A DNA stretch of 8,680 nucleotides from Patescibacteria group bacterium (lineage in GTDB: Bacteria; Patescibacteriota; Minisyncoccia; JAHCSD01). The stretch spans positions 1 through 8,680 of the forward strand of contig JAHCSD010000002.1 in the NCBI GenBank assembly GCA_018609185.1, given 5' to 3'. The position numbers and the translations under genes are program-made. Within the stretch, counting starts at the first letter, position 1. The number at the start of each line of letters is the position of its first letter. Shown in pieces: positions 5,789 through 8,680 of this stretch. The notes beneath the pieces were generated by a model that saw nothing but the letters and a program-made list of their open reading frames with translations, was not told the DNA's origin and made no database searches.

Positions 5789-6931
5789 GTGATTGTAGGC
5801 ATCGACATTCGTCTCCTTGCGCGCGGGGCGCGTACCGGGGTTGAAGAATATACGACAAACCTTATCTCAAATCTTGTCGAGCTTGCGCCTGATGTCAGGT
5901 TCAAGTTTTTTTATAATGCGCTCAAGAAGGAACGACTAGATCATCCGTGGGTGAGTCTTGATAATACAGAAGTAAAAGAATCGTCTTTTCCCAATAGGCT
6001 TTTTGATATCTCAACCGGGAATTTTTCTTTCCCTAAAATCGACAAGCTTATAGGAGGATGTGAGGTATTTTTAAGCCCTCACTTTTTTATTGCCCCGGTC
6101 TCGGATCAGTGTAAAAAAATCGTGGTATTTCACGATCTTTCATTTGAGTATTACCCGGAGTTTTTTTCATTTCCAAAACGTTACTGGCACAGATCAATGA
6201 ACCCGCGAAAAACCGCAGAAGAGGCAGATCGTATTATTGCTGTTTCAGATTCGACTAAAGCGGATCTCGTGGACCGATACCATATAGATCCAGCGCGCAT
6301 TCAGGTTGTGTATCCGGGCGTGAGCGACTCATTTAAGCCTACTGGCGAGGAAGCGGAACGTAAGCGAGTCAAAGAGAAGTATGGTCTTCCCAGCGATTTT
6401 ATTTTGTATTTTGGAACTATTGAGCCTCGTAAAAACATTGTCGGAATAATAAAGGCGTTTGAAGAACTTAGAAATCTAGAAACCAACAAACTTAAAAGCT
6501 TAAAATTAGTGATAGCCGGTTCGAAAGGCTGGCTTTATAAAGACATTCTCAAAGAAGCAAAAAAGTCGACGCATCAGGGCGACATTATGTTCACCGGATT
6601 TGTAGATGAGAGTGATAAGCCGTACCTCTATAATCTCGCAAAGCTATTTGTGTACCCAAGTTTTTTTGAAGGTTTTGGGTTTCCGCCGCTTGAAGCAATG
6701 GCTTGCGGGGTTCCTACGATTGTTTCTCACGTAACCTCTCTTCCCGAGGTTACCCAAGATGCCGCAATTATGGTGAATCCATACATGTATGGGGAAATTG
6801 CTGATGCCATGCAGATGCTACTCGAGGATAAGAAATTGTATCAAGAATTTAGTGAACGAGGCATTGAACAGGCCAAGAAATTTTCTTGGGAGAATTCTGC
6901 GAAAGAAGTTTTACAGATCATTCAAGAATAA
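5789..6931 (+). CDS. GT4-family glycosyltransferase (second)
   Basis: A GT-B fold glycosyltransferase, 380 residues, probably adding a further sugar on the cytoplasmic side. The GTG at 5789 is preferred over the longer TTG reading from 5738. The family N-terminus (IVGIDIRLLARGARTGVEEYT) begins there, the TTG lies inside the hairpin stem with the AAGGAGG touching it at zero spacing, and the extra residues show no homology pattern. No Shine-Dalgarno is visible before the GTG, so this start is likely but not certain. Motifs: GVEEY (17-21), FHDLSFEYYPEFFS (about 114-127), DRIIAVSDSTKADL, a YPGV turn, ILYFGTIEPRKNI (Arg214, Lys215), LVIAGSKGW, FTGFVDESDKPYLY, and the EX7E motif EGFGFPPLEAMACG (Glu294, Glu302) followed by TSLPEV. 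It is distinct in sequence from the upstream glycosyltransferase, so they probably use different donors or acceptors. Confidence 0.9.
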   Translation: MIVGIDIRLLARGARTGVEEYTTNLISNLVELAPDVRFKFFYNALKKERLDHPWVSLDNTEVKESSFPNRLFDISTGNFSFPKIDKLIGGCEVFLSPHFFIAPVSDQCKKIVVFHDLSFEYYPEFFSFPKRYWHRSMNPRKTAEEADRIIAVSDSTKADLVDRYHIDPARIQVVYPGVSDSFKPTGEEAERKRVKEKYGLPSDFILYFGTIEPRKNIVGIIKAFEELRNLETNKLKSLKLVIAGSKGWLYKDILKEAKKSTHQGDIMFTGFVDESDKPYLYNLAKLFVYPSFFEGFGFPPLEAMACGVPTIVSHVTSLPEVTQDAAIMVNPYMYGEIADAMQMLLEDKKLYQEFSERGIEQAKKFSWENSAKEVLQIIQE

Positions 6932-6936
6932 TTGCC

Positions 6937-8607
6937 ATGATTAAAACACTATTAAATAATCGATCAAGAACCATCACTTTTGCAGCGTTTATTCTTGCTG
7001 TTTCTACGTTGGGGAGTAAAATCCTCGGGCTTTTTCGTGACAGAGTGCTTGCGGGAAAATTCGGCGCAGGAGACGAGCTTGATATGTATTATGCTGCGTT
7101 TCGGATTCCCGATATGGTGTATAGCGTCTTAATTCTGGGTGCGGTTTCAGCGGCATTTATTCCCGTGTTTTCCGAATATCTCGAAAAGAACAAAAAAGCG
7201 GCCTGGCGCTTGGCGAGTAACGTTTTGACGCTTTCCCTTCTGGGGCTCGTGGTATTGAGCTTCGTTCTCATTCTTTTGAGTCCTTGGATTGTTCCTTTGG
7301 TGGCCCCCGGCTTTGAAGGAGATAAGCTCTCGCTTACCATATGGCTTACACGGTTTATGTTTTTGAGCCCATTTCTTTTTGGACTCTCGAGTATCTTGGG
7401 AGGGGTCCTGCAAGTTTTTCGAAGATTCCTTATTTATTCTTTAGCCCCTATTTTTTATAATATAGGAATTATTATTGGAGCCTTGTGGTTAACGGATCTT
7501 TTTGAAAGTATGGGACTGGAAAGATTATTTGGGCTTGTTGCCGGGGTTATCTTGGGAGCGCTCTTGCATGTTATTATCCAGATTCCATCAACTATCTCTT
7601 CGGGATTTCATTTTCGATTTGTGTGGGATACGGCAGACGCAGGGTTTCGCAAAATGGTGCGGCTGTTTATTCCCAGAACCATAGGTCTTGCGGTATATCA
7701 AATTAATTTTATTGTGATAACCGCCATTGCTTCAACTCTAAGCGTGGGGAGCATTGCAGTTTTCAATCTCGCAAACAACCTTCAGTATCTTCCTATTGGG
7801 ATATTTGGGATTTCGTTTGCAACCGCCGCCTTCCCCGCGCTCTCGCGTAGATTTTCCCGGAACGAGTTGGACGGTCTTAAAAATAGTTTCTCAAACACAT
7901 TTCGAAATATTTTATTCTTTGTAGTTCCTTTTAGTATTTTTTTCTTCCTTCTGCGGGCGCAGATTGTGCGGGTGGTACTTGGAACCGGAGAATTTGGGTG
8001 GGAGGATACCCGTCTTACCGCAGCGGCTCTCGGCATTTTTGCCCTAAGCATTTTTGCTCAAAGTCTTATTCCGCTTTTGGCAAGGACCTTTTATGCGTTT
8101 CAGGATACCAGGACGCCTGTTATGATATCTATTGTGAGCGTTGTTTTAAACATCGCTCTAAGTTTTTGGTTTGTGCGGGTTCTTTCTTCCGGGAATATAT
8201 TTCAGACCATTCTGAGAGACGCTCTGGACCTTAAGGACCTTCCTGACGTTTCACTTCTCGGGCTCATCGTTGCGTTTTCAATGTCTTCACTAGTCTATTT
8301 TTTGTTACTGATTATTTTTCTTTCTTTTAGAATTGGGCTTTCCGCACCCTTTAAAATCATTTTTTCGTTTATAAGGATCAGCTTCGCAGGTATGACTTCC
8401 GGCGGAGCAGTGTTTGTTGCGCTGCAATTACTCTCTTCAGTCTTTGACCTGAATACGTTTTCCGGCGTTTTCCTTCAGCTCCTTGGTGCGATAGGTGTTG
8501 GAATTTGCGTGTATGTACTTATTCTTTTTATACTAAAAGCTCAGGAATTAAGGGATATTATTGGAACCTTCCGAAGAGAATTCTCTCCTCGTTCAAATTT
8601 GACCTAA
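6937..8607 (+). CDS. murJ: MurJ/MviN-family lipid-linked precursor flippase (MOP superfamily)
   Basis: A polytopic membrane transporter of 556 residues with about 14 hydrophobic segments; E. coli MurJ has 511. The family moves lipid-linked oligosaccharides, classically lipid II, across the membrane. The ATG at 6937, 5 bases after the previous stop, gives the family N-terminus; an upstream TTG at 6886 would overlap the preceding gene and add unrelated residues. Signature blocks: SKILGLFRDRVLAGKFGAG (27-45), LDMYYAAFRIPDM, GAVSAAFIPVFSEY (68-81), VAPGFEG, and NLQYLPIGIFG...AAFPALS (281-303). Against my memory of E. coli MurJ, Arg24 and Asp39 are kept (Arg34, Asp49), while Arg18, Arg52 and Arg270 fall on Lys28, Tyr62 and Asn281. 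Position after a sugar transferase and two glycosyltransferases leaves open that it flips a glycan other than lipid II. No clear ribosome site is seen, so translation may be coupled. The family call is sure, the substrate is not. Confidence 0.88.
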   Translation: MIKTLLNNRSRTITFAAFILAVSTLGSKILGLFRDRVLAGKFGAGDELDMYYAAFRIPDMVYSVLILGAVSAAFIPVFSEYLEKNKKAAWRLASNVLTLSLLGLVVLSFVLILLSPWIVPLVAPGFEGDKLSLTIWLTRFMFLSPFLFGLSSILGGVLQVFRRFLIYSLAPIFYNIGIIIGALWLTDLFESMGLERLFGLVAGVILGALLHVIIQIPSTISSGFHFRFVWDTADAGFRKMVRLFIPRTIGLAVYQINFIVITAIASTLSVGSIAVFNLANNLQYLPIGIFGISFATAAFPALSRRFSRNELDGLKNSFSNTFRNILFFVVPFSIFFFLLRAQIVRVVLGTGEFGWEDTRLTAAALGIFALSIFAQSLIPLLARTFYAFQDTRTPVMISIVSVVLNIALSFWFVRVLSSGNIFQTILRDALDLKDLPDVSLLGLIVAFSMSSLVYFLLLIIFLSFRIGLSAPFKIIFSFIRISFAGMTSGGAVFVALQLLSSVFDLNTFSGVFLQLLGAIGVGICVYVLILFILKAQELRDIIGTFRREFSPRSNLT

Positions 8608-8627
8608 TTCTGAACATGTGTTAGGGT
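8599..8627 (+). promoter_or_regulatory. Candidate rpmF promoter
   Basis: TTGACC (8599-8604), a 17-base spacer, then TAGGGT (8622-8627) preceded by TGT (8619-8621). The -35 is good, the -10 hexamer poor but TG-extended. It overlaps the flippase stop codon. The predicted start, about 8634, is only a few bases before the rpmF ATG, which would give a nearly leaderless mRNA. Confidence 0.4.
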
Positions 8628-8636
8628 TCGAGTACC

Positions 8637-8680
8637 ATGCCCGTACCAAAAAAGCGGCACACAAAATCAAGACGCGACAG
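8637..8680 (+). CDS. rpmF: 50S ribosomal protein L32 (3' partial, N-terminus only)
   Basis: Only the first 14 codons and two bases are in the window, but they read MPVPKKRHTKSRRD, the characteristic basic N-terminus of bacterial L32 (typically M-A/P-V-P-K-K-R-x-S/T-K-S-R-R-D). L32 is a small (about 55-65 residue) zinc-ribbon-bearing protein of the large ribosomal subunit; any CxxC zinc ligands would lie beyond the window. It follows the flippase stop by 29 bases, a gap that holds no terminator, so it could be read from the cluster as well as from its own weak promoter. No strong Shine-Dalgarno is visible. Confidence 0.88.
   Translation, partial: MPVPKKRHTKSRRD

Noticed and set aside
8618..8640. 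GGGTTCGAGTACC resembling a tRNA T-arm
   Set aside because: No acceptor, D or anticodon arms can be formed, and most of the would-be tRNA would lie in the flippase coding region.

Overview
All genes in this window lie on the + strand. The sequence looks like a chromosomal segment from a small-genome bacterium, most likely a member of the Candidate Phyla Radiation (Patescibacteria, Parcubacteria-like). This assignment is an inference from gene content, the style of the proteins, weak or missing Shine-Dalgarno sites at several genes, and a reduced RNase P RNA. No marker gene in the window proves it.

Layout. Positions 1-408 hold the 3' part of an RNase HI-type gene, closed by a long palindromic terminator. 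Positions 472-1952 form a two-gene redox unit: a TlpA-like thioredoxin lipoprotein with a WCPAC active site, then a CcdA-type membrane thiol transporter. Together they would carry reducing power across the membrane to extracytoplasmic disulfides. Positions 1945-2424 hold a separate unit for an unrecognised 129-residue protein. Positions 2426-3010 are a complete RNase P RNA gene (rnpB) with a near-consensus promoter, a 15-bp P1 helix and a strong terminator. Its L15 loop appears to lack the tRNA CCA-binding GGU motif, and its P3 arm is very long.

Positions 3015-8607 are an envelope-glycan cluster: a polyprenyl-phosphate sugar-1-phosphate transferase (first sugar onto the lipid carrier), two GT4-type glycosyltransferases (elongation), and a MurJ/MviN-family flippase (translocation). 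No polymerase or ligase gene is present in the window. The gaps within the cluster carry strong inverted repeats. One gap also contains the stop codon and an SD-like AAGGAGG of the first glycosyltransferase inside a perfect stem.

The window ends in the first codons of rpmF (ribosomal protein L32), which is recognisable from its N-terminus alone.

I see no CRISPR array, transposase, tRNA, rRNA or phage gene. The most unusual material is in the RNA and regulatory layer (RNase P RNA, intercistronic hairpins, possible leaderless starts) and in the flippase, which lacks three arginines that are important in E. coli MurJ.
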